A DNA stretch of 64,000 nt, from contig NZ_LZZT01000010.1 in NCBI RefSeq assembly GCF_014170305.1, positions 310,001 through 374,000 of the forward strand, in the 5' to 3' direction. Positions 1-9,300 of this stretch are shown here, piece after piece. The first letter of the stretch is position 1. Each line of letters starts with the position of its first letter. Under the pieces are notes generated by a model. The model did not search any database, had not been told where the DNA came from, and saw nothing but the letters and a program-made list of their open reading frames with translations. The position numbers were made by a program, and so were the translations under genes. This DNA is from Achromobacter sp. UMC71. GTDB lineage: Bacteria > Pseudomonadota > Gammaproteobacteria > Burkholderiales > Burkholderiaceae_B.

Positions 1-585
1 GCGCTGCTGCTGGGCTGCGTGATCGGCCTGCTGGTCGGCGTGGGCCGGCTCAACCCGCAACGCCGCATCATCTACAACCTGTGCAGCACCTACCTGCTGT
101 TCTTTCGCGGCACGCCCTTGCTGGTGCAGTTGTTCATCTGGTTCTTCGGCCTGCCGCAGTTCGGCGTGACGCTGCCCGCGTTCGCTTGCGGCGTGCTGGG
201 GCTGGGCATGTATTCCGGCGCCTACGTATCGGAAATCGTGCGCGGCGCGATCCAGTCGGTGGACCGCGGCCAGACCGAGGCGGCCCGTTCGCTGGGCATG
301 TCGTCGGGCCAGGCCATGCGCATCATCATCCTGCCGCAGGCGGTGGTGCGCATGATTCCGCCGCTGGGCAACGAGTTCATCGCGCTGATCAAGAATTCCG
401 CGCTGGTGTCGCTGTTGACCATCCACGACCTGATGCATGAAGGGCAGAAGATCATCAGCGTGTCGTACCGCTCGCTGGAAACCTACCTGGTGGTGGCGCT
501 GATCTATCTGGTCCTGACCACGGTCGCCATGGTGATTCTGCGCCATGTCGAACAACGCTTGCGCGCCGGAGGGATGGTGCAATGA
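1..585 (+). CDS. Amino-acid ABC transporter permease (HisM/GlnP type), 5' end outside window
   Basis: Inner-membrane permease subunit of a polar amino-acid importer. The frame is open from base 1, so 194 C-terminal residues are visible and the N-terminus lies upstream. The EAA loop that docks on the ATPase is clear ([20 protein letters not shown], followed by LPQA and then LIKNSALVS), flanked by hydrophobic segments. The stop overlaps the start of the ATPase gene in an ATGA, so the two are translationally coupled. HutG follows, so histidine or a histidine-derived compound is a plausible substrate, but that is inference from context. A general glutamate/glutamine-type specificity cannot be excluded. 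Confidence 0.9.
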   Translation, partial: ALLLGCVIGLLVGVGRLNPQRRIIYNLCSTYLLFFRGTPLLVQLFIWFFGLPQFGVTLPAFACGVLGLGMYSGAYVSEIVRGAIQSVDRGQTEAARSLGMSSGQAMRIIILPQAVVRMIPPLGNEFIALIKNSALVSLLTIHDLMHEGQKIISVSYRSLETYLVVALIYLVLTTVAMVILRHVEQRLRAGGMVQ

Positions 586-1364
586 ACTTCGGAACCCCGA
601 AAGAAATGATCCGCATCCGCGGCCTGGAAAAATCCTATGGCGACCACGCCGTGCTGCGCGGCATCGACTTCGATGTGCTGCAGTCGCAGGTGGTGGTGGT
701 GATCGGGCCCAGCGGGTCGGGCAAGAGCACCTTGCTGCGCTGCTGCAACGGGTTGGAAGTGGCCCAGGGCGGCAGCGTTGAGATCTGCGGCCAGACGCTG
801 CAGGACCAGGGCGAAATGCTGCCCGAGGCCCAGCTGAACCAGCTGCGCATGCAGGTGGGCATGGTGTTCCAGGGCTTCAATCTGTTCCCGCACCTGTCGG
901 TGCTGGACAACGTCACGGTCGGGCCGCGCAAGCTGCGCGGCATGGGCCGGGACGAAGCCAACGCGCTGGCCGCCGACCTGCTCAACAAGGTCGGCCTGTC
1001 GCAGAAGATGTCGGCCATGCCGGCCAGCCTGTCGGGTGGCCAGAAGCAGCGCGTGGCGATTGCCCGCGCGCTGGCGATGCAGCCCAAGGTCATGCTGTTC
1101 GACGAGCCGACCTCGGCGCTGGACCCTGAACTGGTGGGCGAGGTGTTGCAGGTCATGAAGCTGCTGGCCCGCGAGGGCATGACCATGATGGTCGTGACGC
1201 ACGAAATGGGCTTTGCCCGTGACGTGGCCGACGTGGTGGCGGTGATGGACGGCGGCGTGATCCTGGAATCGGGTTCGCCCGAGGTCATCTTCAGCCAGCC
1301 GCGCGAAGCCCGCACCCGCGAATTCCTGCAGGCGGTGCTGAGCGCGGGGCAGGGGGCGGCATGA
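582..1364 (+). CDS. Amino-acid ABC transporter ATP-binding protein (GlnQ/HisP type)
   Basis: Cytoplasmic ATPase (260 aa) driving the adjacent permease. Walker [10 protein letters not shown] is at about residues 42-50, the signature LSGGQKQR at about 150-157, Walker B VMLFDEP at about 170-176, and the switch histidine in VVTHEMGF. Length and motifs fit the polar amino-acid family. I chose the ATG at 582 because GGAGGG lies 8 bases upstream and it overlaps the permease stop; an internal ATG at 606 is the alternative. Its own stop overlaps the hutG start, again by ATGA, so permease, ATPase and HutG form one transcript. No solute-binding gene is visible; it may lie upstream of the window. Confidence 0.93.
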   Translation: MNFGTPKEMIRIRGLEKSYGDHAVLRGIDFDVLQSQVVVVIGPSGSGKSTLLRCCNGLEVAQGGSVEICGQTLQDQGEMLPEAQLNQLRMQVGMVFQGFNLFPHLSVLDNVTVGPRKLRGMGRDEANALAADLLNKVGLSQKMSAMPASLSGGQKQRVAIARALAMQPKVMLFDEPTSALDPELVGEVLQVMKLLAREGMTMMVVTHEMGFARDVADVVAVMDGGVILESGSPEVIFSQPREARTREFLQAVLSAGQGAA

Positions 1365-2311
1365 CGGCGGCGCAACTGGACAAGCGCCTGTGGACCGCGC
1401 GCGACGACAGCGCCGAGCGCGGCGACACGCGCCGCCTGGCGCACATCGTCGAGCCAGCGGCGGAGCAGGTTGCCGCCAAGGGCGAAGCCGTGATCCTGGG
1501 CTTTGCCTGCGATGCGGGCGTGGCCCGCAACCAGGGCCGCATCGGCGCGGCGGCCGGCCCGGCCGGCATCCGCAAGTTCATGGCCGGCTTGCCGGCGCAT
1601 GGCTTGACCCGCCTGCTGGACGCGGGCGACGTGGCCTGCGAAGGCGACCAGCTGGAAGACGCGCAGGAGCGCCTGGGCTTGGCGGTGGCCGATCTGCTGC
1701 AGCAGGGCGCCCGTCCGGTGGTGCTGGGCGGCGGCCATGAAATCGCCTGGGGCAGTTTCCAGGGCCTGGCGCGCTGGCTCGCGGGCCGCGAGGACGCCGG
1801 CCCCGTGCTGGTGCTGAACCTGGATGCGCACTTCGACCTGCGCACCGGCCGTCCGGGCAGCTCGGGCACGCCATTCGACCAGGTCGCGCACTACTGCGAG
1901 GCGCAAGGCCTGGCGTTTCAATACGCCTGCCTGGGCGTGTCGCGGCTGGCCAATACGCCGGCGCTGTACGCGCGGGCGGCCGAGGTCGGCGCCATCTGGG
2001 TGGAAGACCGCGACATGCAGGAGCGCCACCTCGAGGCGCGCCTGGCCAACGTCGACGCCTTGCTGGCGCGCGCGCGCCACGTGTACCTGACCATCGACCT
2101 GGACGTGCTGCCCGCGGCTGTCATGCCGGGGGTCTCGGCGCCCGCGCCCTATGGCGTGCCGATGGCGGTGATCGAAGAGATCGTGCTGCGGGTCAAGGCC
2201 AGCGGCAAGCTGCGCCTGGCCGACCTGGCCGAGTTCAATCCGCGTTTCGACGTGGATGGCCATGGCGCCCGCGCGGCGGCGCGGCTGGCCTGGCAGCTCG
2301 TATCGCCCTGA
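1361..2311 (+). CDS. hutG: Formimidoylglutamase (arginase/ureohydrolase superfamily)
   Basis: Predicted to hydrolyse N-formimidoyl-L-glutamate to glutamate and formamide, the last step of one histidine-degradation branch. 316 aa. Dinuclear Mn ligands of the ureohydrolase fold are visible: GGGHE (His at about 126), DAHFD (about 155-159) and DLD (about 246-248). The N-terminal stretch [20 protein letters not shown] resembles HutG rather than arginase or agmatinase. The start ATG overlaps the ATPase stop. No hutH, hutU or hutI is in the window, so the assignment rests on motif pattern and on coupling to an amino-acid importer. Another formimidoyl or guanidino substrate remains possible. Confidence 0.82.
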   Translation: MTAAQLDKRLWTARDDSAERGDTRRLAHIVEPAAEQVAAKGEAVILGFACDAGVARNQGRIGAAAGPAGIRKFMAGLPAHGLTRLLDAGDVACEGDQLEDAQERLGLAVADLLQQGARPVVLGGGHEIAWGSFQGLARWLAGREDAGPVLVLNLDAHFDLRTGRPGSSGTPFDQVAHYCEAQGLAFQYACLGVSRLANTPALYARAAEVGAIWVEDRDMQERHLEARLANVDALLARARHVYLTIDLDVLPAAVMPGVSAPAPYGVPMAVIEEIVLRVKASGKLRLADLAEFNPRFDVDGHGARAAARLAWQLVSP

Positions 2312-2350
2312 TGCGCGGCGCCCCGGCCGGGATGGCCAGGGCAGTCAACC

Positions 2351-2390
2351 CCAAAAAACCGGCCCGCGACTTGCGGGCCGGTTGGTCTTG
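2351..2390. terminator. Rho-independent-type hairpin between hutG and the convergent flavoprotein gene
   Basis: The arms AACCGGCCCGC (2357-2367) and GCGGGCCGGTT (2373-2383) form an 11-bp perfect stem with a 5-nt loop. An A-run at 2353-2358 serves as the U-tract for the minus-strand gene; on the plus strand the following sequence is only moderately T-rich. It sits between two convergent genes and probably ends both. Confidence 0.75.
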
Positions 2391-2399
2391 CGAGGCCGG

Positions 2400-4073
2400 C
2401 TAGGCGTGCGGTGGCGCCAGCGGGATCGACATCTCGTGGTGGAACAGGTTGTCAGGGTCCACGCGCTGCTTGGTCGCGATCAGCGCGGCGGTCTTGTCGC
2501 CGTAGTACAGGTGCAGCCAGTTCGGGTCGATGCGGCTGCGGCTGGCGTCGGTGTACTTCATGTCCGTATCCGGATAGTTGATGTAGCAACCCTGGAAAGG
2601 AGACCCCGGCTGGTAGCTGGGCTTGCCGCCGTACTGCGCGAAGTATTCGTCGTACAGGTCGGCGATCCACTTCAGGTGGAAGGCGTCGTCGGCGGGGTTC
2701 GTCCAATACACTTGGAACTGCGACTTCAGCAGCGAGGCGCGCTGGCTGACGCTGGTGGGGTTGGCCGTTTCGTCGTTGCGGTTGATGCGCCCGCCGTAGG
2801 AATCGATCTGCACCAGCGCCTGGTTCAGCCGCGGGTCGTCCGAGCCATTCAGGTATTCCCACAGCGCCGTGATCTCGACGTCGCTGAAATTCGCCTTGTG
2901 GTACGAGGACTTGTACTTGCCACGCTGGTTGTTGCCCGAGCCGTTGATGGTCTGGGTCAGCCACAGCCAATCCATTTTCTGGGCATCGGCCACGGGGTGG
3001 GCCAGCAGGCGCATGGCCGGCTCGGCCACGCGCCGCGACGGGCCGTGCCAGTTCGAGGCCAGGTTGATGCCCGGCGCCGCGCCCGCGGCCGCGTTCATGG
3101 TGGCCACGAAATCCAGGAAGGGTTGATCGCGCGCGCCGCCGACCTTGCCGTCCAGGCCGGTGTACTGGATGTTGAGCACGACATCGCCGGTGGAGCGGTG
3201 CTGCACCTTCAGCAGCGTGAACAGCCCGCCGTTGGCCTTGGCCGGGTCGGGGCTGTTCCAGTCGGCGTCGTGGTCGGCGAACCATTGCCAGTAGGCCCGC
3301 ATGAAGCGGGCGAAGGCGGCGCGGCCGGCCGTGCCGGTGCCGAAGCTGTCCCATGGGTACGACAGCGACAGCCAGTAGGCCTCTTGCGGCGCTTTGGGCA
3401 GCTCGGCGTAGTAGTACGTCAGGATGATGCCGAAATTGCCCCCGCCGCCGCCGCGGCATGCGATGAACAGGTCGCGGTCGGCGCCGGTGCTTTGCAGGTT
3501 GACGTGCTTGGCCACGAGCTGGCGCGAGCCTGGACCTTGCGGCACCAGGATGTCCACGCCGGACAGCCAGTCCACCGTCAGGCCGTGCAGCCGCGACAAC
3601 AGGCCGTAGCCGCCGCCCACGATGTGGCCGCCCGTGCCGACCGAATAGCACGAGCCGCCGGGCAGGGTGCGGTTGGCGCGCTTGTACAGGTCCAGGTAGC
3701 CGTCCCAGTTCTGGTTGCCCGAAGCCGCGGCGAAGCGATAGCGCGCGGCCGGGTTCCACGGCGAGGCGATGTCGCAGGCTTCGCGGTAGCGCAGGCCGGT
3801 CATCAGGCTCAGGTCGATGATGGCCAGGGGCTGGCCGTGGTCCTGGGGCAGTTTGTTGGCCACGAAGCCTTCGTAGCAGTGGCCGCCGCTGCGCACCGTG
3901 ATGCGGTGGCCGTGGGCCAGCGCGGCGTTGGCCGCGTCCAGGACGTCTTGCGGGGTCTTGCACACGTAAATGGCGTTTGCGCCTTGGCCTGTGCTGGGAA
4001 AGCGCAGGTTGAACCCTTTTTGCAGGGTCGCGTAACGCGGGTCTTGGCTGTCAATCAAGGAAAAATCCGACAT
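2400..4073 (-). CDS. FAD-linked oxidase, berberine-bridge-enzyme-like (FAD_binding_4 plus BBE)
   Basis: 557-aa flavoprotein oxidase. Residues about 30-215 form the PCMH-type FAD domain. Two covalent-flavin positions seem present: His at about 65 in RSGGHCYEG and Cys at about 142 in GGSCYSVGTGGH, the pattern of 8-alpha-histidyl/6-S-cysteinyl FAD enzymes. The C-terminus has a BBE motif (LYYGDKTAALIATKQRVDPD, then NLF). I chose ATG at 4073 because a GAGGTG lies about 5 bases upstream; a GTG at 4079 adds two residues. No signal peptide is evident. Known relatives oxidise sugars, alkaloids or polyketide alcohols; the substrate here is unknown. It stands alone, with unrelated genes on both sides. 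Confidence 0.8.
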   Translation of the reverse strand: MSDFSLIDSQDPRYATLQKGFNLRFPSTGQGANAIYVCKTPQDVLDAANAALAHGHRITVRSGGHCYEGFVANKLPQDHGQPLAIIDLSLMTGLRYREACDIASPWNPAARYRFAAASGNQNWDGYLDLYKRANRTLPGGSCYSVGTGGHIVGGGYGLLSRLHGLTVDWLSGVDILVPQGPGSRQLVAKHVNLQSTGADRDLFIACRGGGGGNFGIILTYYYAELPKAPQEAYWLSLSYPWDSFGTGTAGRAAFARFMRAYWQWFADHDADWNSPDPAKANGGLFTLLKVQHRSTGDVVLNIQYTGLDGKVGGARDQPFLDFVATMNAAAGAAPGINLASNWHGPSRRVAEPAMRLLAHPVADAQKMDWLWLTQTINGSGNNQRGKYKSSYHKANFSDVEITALWEYLNGSDDPRLNQALVQIDSYGGRINRNDETANPTSVSQRASLLKSQFQVYWTNPADDAFHLKWIADLYDEYFAQYGGKPSYQPGSPFQGCYINYPDTDMKYTDASRSRIDPNWLHLYYGDKTAALIATKQRVDPDNLFHHEMSIPLAPPHA

Positions 4074-4485
4074 GCGCACCTCTATGGTTGGTTTTCATAA
4101 GGGCAAGATTGCAGGCGGGGGTTGCCCGCCGGCGAACGCGGAAATGACAAGCTTTATTCGCCGCCGGTGCCGGGAAAAAACCGGGGCCGGCTGATTCTGG
4201 GTGAAGTCGGGGTGGGTTTCAAGCGGGGCGGGTCGCACTCGATCGGCGCCTTCCTCAGGCCTTGGCGGGGCCGGCTGGCGGGCGGCCGGACGGCGCTGGC
4301 GGCCCGGCCAAGGCTGGACGCTGGCGCCCTGCGGGGCTAGGATAGGCGCAGCGTTTCGGCAGGCTCGGCGACGCTCGCGATATCCTTCTTCTTTAATGCG
4401 TCCCTAATTAAAATATTTATATAAAATATGGGGACGCATTAAGGTTATGGATAAAATGGCGCAACTTTGTCAGGAGAGCATGTTC
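4074..4485. other. Intergenic region upstream of gdhA and the flavoprotein gene
   Basis: About 410 bases between divergent genes. The first 310 are GC-rich with no convincing ORF. From about 4393 the composition flips to very AT-rich and holds the inverted repeat and promoter-like bases annotated separately. Confidence 0.5.
4393..4442 (+). promoter_or_regulatory. 12-bp perfect inverted repeat around an AT-rich promoter-like core upstream of gdhA
   Basis: TTAATGCGTCCC (4393-4404) and its exact complement GGGACGCATTAA (4431-4442) flank a 26-base stretch made almost only of A and T. This core includes TATAAA at 4420-4425, a possible -10; no good -35 is seen. The arms end 43 bases before the chosen gdhA start. 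It could be an operator (looping or tandem dimer binding) or a 5' hairpin; the sequence cannot decide. Confidence 0.6.
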
Positions 4486-5775
<1,290 letters not shown>

Positions 5776-5834
5776 GGTCTTCTTGCGCCGGGTTCAGGTC
5801 CGGCGCTGGAGGAGCAGTGAGGAAGACAAGCACG

Positions 5835-5862
5835 CCGCCCCGCAAGGGGCGGTTTGCATTTG
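5835..5862 (+). terminator. Terminator of gdhA
   Basis: CCGCCCC (5835-5841), a GCAA loop, GGGGCGG (5846-5852), then TTTGCATTT. Short GC stem followed by a T-rich run, 60 bases after the gdhA stop. Confidence 0.75.
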
Positions 5863-5948
5863 GGGCGGGAACCTTGGACGAGGCCACCCGGGGCAAGCCG
5901 TCATCGGAGGGGGCGATCCGTTGACGGCCGCGCCGGCGGCCGGCCGCA

Positions 5949-6770
5949 TCATGACTTGGGCAACAGCTCCGGCTTGAGGATGCCGCGCAGGTCGGCGTAG
6001 GGCAGGGTCAGCTCGGGCTCGCCGTAGGAGTAGGGCGCGATGGAGTAGGCGTCGAACTTGACCACGATGCCGTCGCGCGTGAGCGCGAAATTGTCGCTTT
6101 CCTGGAACGGCCACATTTTGCTGTAGGCCGCCGGGTCCCGCTTGGCGTCGGCGTTGCCGGCCAGCCATTTGGCGTGGGCGCGCTGCAGCGCGGCGACGTA
6201 TTCGGCATGGCGGCCGGGGATCAGCGCTTCGTCCAGCGCCATGACGCGGCCGCGGCTGCGTTGCCAGTTCAGGTACTGGGTGGCGGGGATGCCGTGCGCG
6301 GCGCCGGTCAGGAACTGCTCGGTGTGCAGTTCGATGGACACGATGTCGCCCACCGTGTCCTTGACGCTGGCCTTGAAGTAGGTGGCGTCGCGGGGGCGGG
6401 CCGTGGACCAGAAGTACTGGGTGTATTCCGACAGCGTTTCGTAGGGGCCGCGGCGGTTGGCGTCGGTGCCGGTCATGTAGGCCAGCACGTGATCGACCAG
6501 CGCGGTCAGCTTCGGGATGCCCGGAAACGACACGGTGTCGATTTCGATGCGGGGGCAGTCGCCCTTGCAGCCGGGTTTGTCGGACGACCACTTGATGCGT
6601 TCGGTGGACAGGTCGCCTACTTTTTCGGGCGTGGCGGACTGCGAGGCCGAGGCCGGCGAGTCCAGCGTGATGTTGGCGGGCGGCGAACTGCCGCAGCCGG
6701 CCAGCGCCAGCAAGGCGGCGCCCAGCAGCAGGGCGTGGATCCCGCCGCGAGGCGTAAAGGGGCGACGCAT
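5949..6770 (-). CDS. Lipoprotein with DUF4163/DUF3298 (RsiV-like) domains
   Basis: 273 aa. The N-terminus is a lipoprotein signal: basic start, hydrophobic core ALLLGAALLALAGC with lipobox LAGC, so the mature protein is probably anchored facing the periplasm. The body matches the DUF4163 plus DUF3298 arrangement known from RsiV C-termini: DTVSFPGIPKLTALVDHVL early and FALTRDGIVVKFDAYSIAPY near the end. I chose ATG 6768-6770 because GGAGG sits 8 bases before it; the open frame continues 30 codons upstream with no such signal. Family members bind polysaccharide or lysozyme-like ligands in some cases; here the role is unknown. It is last in a minus-strand run with the lipoate ligase genes. Confidence 0.8.
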   Translation of the reverse strand: MRRPFTPRGGIHALLLGAALLALAGCGSSPPANITLDSPASASQSATPEKVGDLSTERIKWSSDKPGCKGDCPRIEIDTVSFPGIPKLTALVDHVLAYMTGTDANRRGPYETLSEYTQYFWSTARPRDATYFKASVKDTVGDIVSIELHTEQFLTGAAHGIPATQYLNWQRSRGRVMALDEALIPGRHAEYVAALQRAHAKWLAGNADAKRDPAAYSKMWPFQESDNFALTRDGIVVKFDAYSIAPYSYGEPELTLPYADLRGILKPELLPKS

Positions 6771-6838
6771 TGAACTACCTCCAGAAAAACCCGGCCGCGC
6801 CGCGAGGGCGCAGCCGTCGAACGTAAACCCGGGGGCCG

Positions 6839-7615
6839 TCAGGGGACGACCGCGGTCCATTCGGGCGTGGAGAACTTGTCGGCGGCCTGGGCCTGGGCAT
6901 TGGCCAGCGTGGCGGCGCCCAGTTGGCCGGGCGTCAGGCGGTGCAGCCCGGCGAAGGTGTCGACCATCCGCTGGATGATGACCTCGCGCGCCAGTCCGGT
7001 CTGGGTGCGCAGCGGATCGACGCGTTTCTTGGCGCTGGTGGTGCCCTTGTCCGACAGTTTCTCGCGCCCGATGCGCAAGACTTCCACCATTTTATCGGCG
7101 TCGATGTCGTAGGACATGGTGACGTGGTGCAGCACCGCGCCGGCGCGGCGCGCCTGGGCGGCGCCGCCGATCTTGCCGATGTCCGACGCGATGTCGTTCA
7201 GCGGCTGATACCAGGCCTTGATGCCCAGGTCGTGCAGCGCCTGCAGCACCCAGGCGTCCAGGAAAGCATAGGATTCCTGGAAGCTCATGCCATGCACCAG
7301 CGCCTGCGGCGCGCTGAGCGAGTAGGTGATGCTGTTGCCCGGTTCGATGAACATGGCGCCGCCGCCGCTGACGCGGCGCACGACTTCGATGCCATGACGC
7401 GCGGCGCCGTCGGGGTCGACTTCATTCTTGAGCGATTGGAAGCGGCCGATCACGACCGCGGGCGCCGACCATTCCCAGATGCGCAAGGTGGGCGGGCGCG
7501 TGCCAGCCCCGACCTCGTCGGTGATGACGGCGTCCAGCGCCATGTGCAGCGCCGGCGCCTGCGGCGCTTCGTGGATCAGTTGCCAGTCGTAGTCGTTCCA
7601 GTCGGTACGCGTCAT
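6839..7615 (-). CDS. Lipoate-protein ligase A, catalytic domain protein of a two-gene ligase
   Basis: 258 aa. Catalytic domain of the LplA/BPL superfamily, which attaches lipoate to E2 and GcvH lysines using ATP. The lipoyl-AMP loop RRVSGGGAMFIEPGNSITYS and the lysine-containing loop SDIGKIGGAAQARRAGAVLH are clear. The ATG at 7613-7615 overlaps the stop of the upstream 91-aa gene (ATGA), which supplies the accessory C-terminal domain missing here. This is the bipartite arrangement described for Thermoplasma LplA/LplB. The ORF could be read further upstream, but that would only shadow the 91-aa gene. Downstream is the RsiV-like lipoprotein gene. Confidence 0.88.
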   Translation of the reverse strand: MTRTDWNDYDWQLIHEAPQAPALHMALDAVITDEVGAGTRPPTLRIWEWSAPAVVIGRFQSLKNEVDPDGAARHGIEVVRRVSGGGAMFIEPGNSITYSLSAPQALVHGMSFQESYAFLDAWVLQALHDLGIKAWYQPLNDIASDIGKIGGAAQARRAGAVLHHVTMSYDIDADKMVEVLRIGREKLSDKGTTSAKKRVDPLRTQTGLAREVIIQRMVDTFAGLHRLTPGQLGAATLANAQAQAADKFSTPEWTAVVP

Positions 7616-7887
7616 GCCAGGGCCCTCCGCAGCACCACGGCCACGGCTTCGGCCGAAAAGCCGAACATTTCGGTGTTGGCGGGCAGCGCCGACTGCACCG
7701 CCACGGCCAGTTCCAGTTCGGCGGAATCGGCCGGCAGGCCATTCAGGCCCTCGTTGATGGCTTCCAGGGCTTCGGGCGGTTCCAGGAAAAAGTCGCCGCT
7801 GATACGGACATTGGCCAGGCGGCCGTCCTGTACGTCCAGGTCCGCAACCACCAGCTTGCCGCCGGGGACTTTGTATTCGCCGTGCAT
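7612..7887 (-). CDS. Lipoate-protein ligase accessory (C-terminal domain) subunit, LplB-like
   Basis: 91 aa, equal to the accessory domain that follows the catalytic domain in E. coli LplA. It starts MHGEYKVPGGKLVVADLDVQ and contains SGDFFLEPPEALEAINEGLN, the pattern of the lipoate ligase C-terminal family in which GGKLV and GDFF are conserved. In Thermoplasma this domain is a separate protein needed for lipoate activation. Here it is immediately upstream of and overlaps the catalytic gene, so the two are made together. An AAGGAGTG ribosome site precedes the start. Confidence 0.83.
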   Translation of the reverse strand: MHGEYKVPGGKLVVADLDVQDGRLANVRISGDFFLEPPEALEAINEGLNGLPADSAELELAVAVQSALPANTEMFGFSAEAVAVVLRRALA

Positions 7888-7924
7888 GGAGCACTCCTTA
7901 ATGTCGGGCCTGGACCCGGGCGGG

Positions 7925-8407
7925 CTACAGGCTCAGTTTCATGCCGTCGTGGCTGGCCACGAAACCCAGGCTTTCGTAGAAGCGGCGGGCGTCGGGCCGG
8001 GCGCGGTCGGTGGTCAGCTGCACCAGATCGCAACCTTGCGACCGGCACTGCGCGATGGCCCACTCGAACATGGTGCGCCCCAGGCCCTGGCCGCGCGAGG
8101 ACGAGGCGATGCGCACGCTCTCGATCTGTCCGCGCCATTGGCCCAGCCGCGACAGGCCGGGTATGAACGATAACTGCAAACAGCCGACCAGGGCCGCATC
8201 GCGTTCGACCACCGCGAAGAACTGGTTCGGATCCTGCTCGATGGCGGTAAAGGCGGAAGTGTAGCGGGGGTTGAGCGGAATGGAAGGATCTTCGCGCTTG
8301 GCGCCCAGTTCGTCGTCGGCCAGCATGGCGACGATCTGGGGCAGGTCGGCCAGGCGGGCCCGGCGAAAACGCAGCGGCGAGCCGGTGTCGGCGGTCTTGT
8401 CGGTCAT
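7925..8407 (-). CDS. GNAT-family N-acetyltransferase
   Basis: 160 aa, a single GNAT fold that transfers acetyl from acetyl-CoA to an amine. The acetyl-CoA pyrophosphate loop is SSSRGQGLGRTMFEWAI at about residues 103-119, followed by the QLTTDRARPDARRFYESLGF beta-5/alpha-4 region. The N-terminus has the usual RFRRARLADLPQIVAML start. It lies 13 bases after yfcG and 37 before the lipoate genes on the same strand, so it is probably co-transcribed. The substrate is not deducible. Confidence 0.88.
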   Translation of the reverse strand: MTDKTADTGSPLRFRRARLADLPQIVAMLADDELGAKREDPSIPLNPRYTSAFTAIEQDPNQFFAVVERDAALVGCLQLSFIPGLSRLGQWRGQIESVRIASSSRGQGLGRTMFEWAIAQCRSQGCDLVQLTTDRARPDARRFYESLGFVASHDGMKLSL

Positions 8408-8420
8408 GGCGGCTCCGGGT

Positions 8421-9119
8421 TCAGCGCACGTTCTGGGCGGTCTGGCCGAACAGGACGCGGCGCGATTCCTCGTCGCTGATCGACGGCGCGGTGTTGATGC
8501 GGTCGGCCAGCGCGTAGGCGCGCTGGGTGGCCGGGCGCGCAGCGATCGCGTCGAACCAGCGCTTCAGGTGCGGGAAGTCGTTCAGGTCCTGGCCCTGTTT
8601 GGCGTGCGGCACGATCCAGGGGTAGGCCGCCATGTCGGCGATGGAGTAGTCGCCGGCGACGAATTCGCGGTCGGCCAGGCGCTTGTTCAGCACGCCGTAG
8701 AGGCGGTTGGTTTCCTTCACGTAGCGCTCGATGGCGTAGGGGATGCGTTCGGGGGCGTAGCCGGAAAAGTGGTGGTTCTGGCCGGCCATGGGGCCCAGGC
8801 CGCCCATCTGCCAGAAGAGCCATTGCGACACTTCGGCGCGGCCGCGCACGTCGGCGGGCAGGAAGCGGCCGGTCTTTTCGGCCAGGTACTGCAGGATGGC
8901 GCCGGACTCGAACAGCGAGATCGGCGCGCCGCCGCCGGCCGGCGCCTGGTCGACGATGGCGGGAATGCGGTTGTTGGGGGCGATGGCCAGGAACGCCGGC
9001 TTGAACTGGTCGCCTTTGCTGATGTTGACGGGATGGATCTGGTACGGCAGCCCGGTTTCTTCCAGGAAGATCGTGATCTTGTGGCCGTTGGGGGTGGTCC
9101 AGTAATAGAGATCGATCAT
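8421..9119 (-). CDS. yfcG: Nu-class glutathione transferase, disulfide-bond oxidoreductase YfcG-like
   Basis: 232 aa. Strong family resemblance to E. coli YfcG: MIDLYYWTTPNGHKITIFLE at the start with the TPNGHK glutathione site, APNNRIPAIVD (cis-Pro), LFESGAILQYLAEKTG, and the QMGGLGPMAGQNHHF stretch typical of this class. Such proteins have disulfide reductase activity with glutathione instead of classical conjugation. About 15 residues longer than the E. coli protein at the C-terminus. It is first in a minus-strand run through GNAT, lipoate ligase and lipoprotein genes. Confidence 0.87.
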   Translation of the reverse strand: MIDLYYWTTPNGHKITIFLEETGLPYQIHPVNISKGDQFKPAFLAIAPNNRIPAIVDQAPAGGGAPISLFESGAILQYLAEKTGRFLPADVRGRAEVSQWLFWQMGGLGPMAGQNHHFSGYAPERIPYAIERYVKETNRLYGVLNKRLADREFVAGDYSIADMAAYPWIVPHAKQGQDLNDFPHLKRWFDAIAARPATQRAYALADRINTAPSISDEESRRVLFGQTAQNVR

Positions 9120-9300
9120 GCGGATTCCTTAGCGTCTTGGCGCCGCCGGCCTGGGCCGGCGGATCGGAAAACCATGATAGCGGGGGGCAAGGGGAGGCAG
9201 GACGAATAACCGGGGACCGGGTGCGGGTTTGTCCGGGGCCGGCCCGCACCGGGGACAGGCCGGCCCGTGACCGGGCCTGGCGGTGTCCGGGCGCCGGCGC

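Noticed and set aside
2256-4100. 614-codon plus-strand frame opposite the flavoprotein gene
   Set aside because: Antisense to a protein with conserved FAD motifs; biased Val/Arg/Gly/Gln content and no family features.
4447-4485. Upstream in-frame start for gdhA
   Set aside because: It would fall next to the inverted-repeat arm and lacks a ribosome site, while CAGGAG precedes the ATG at 4486.
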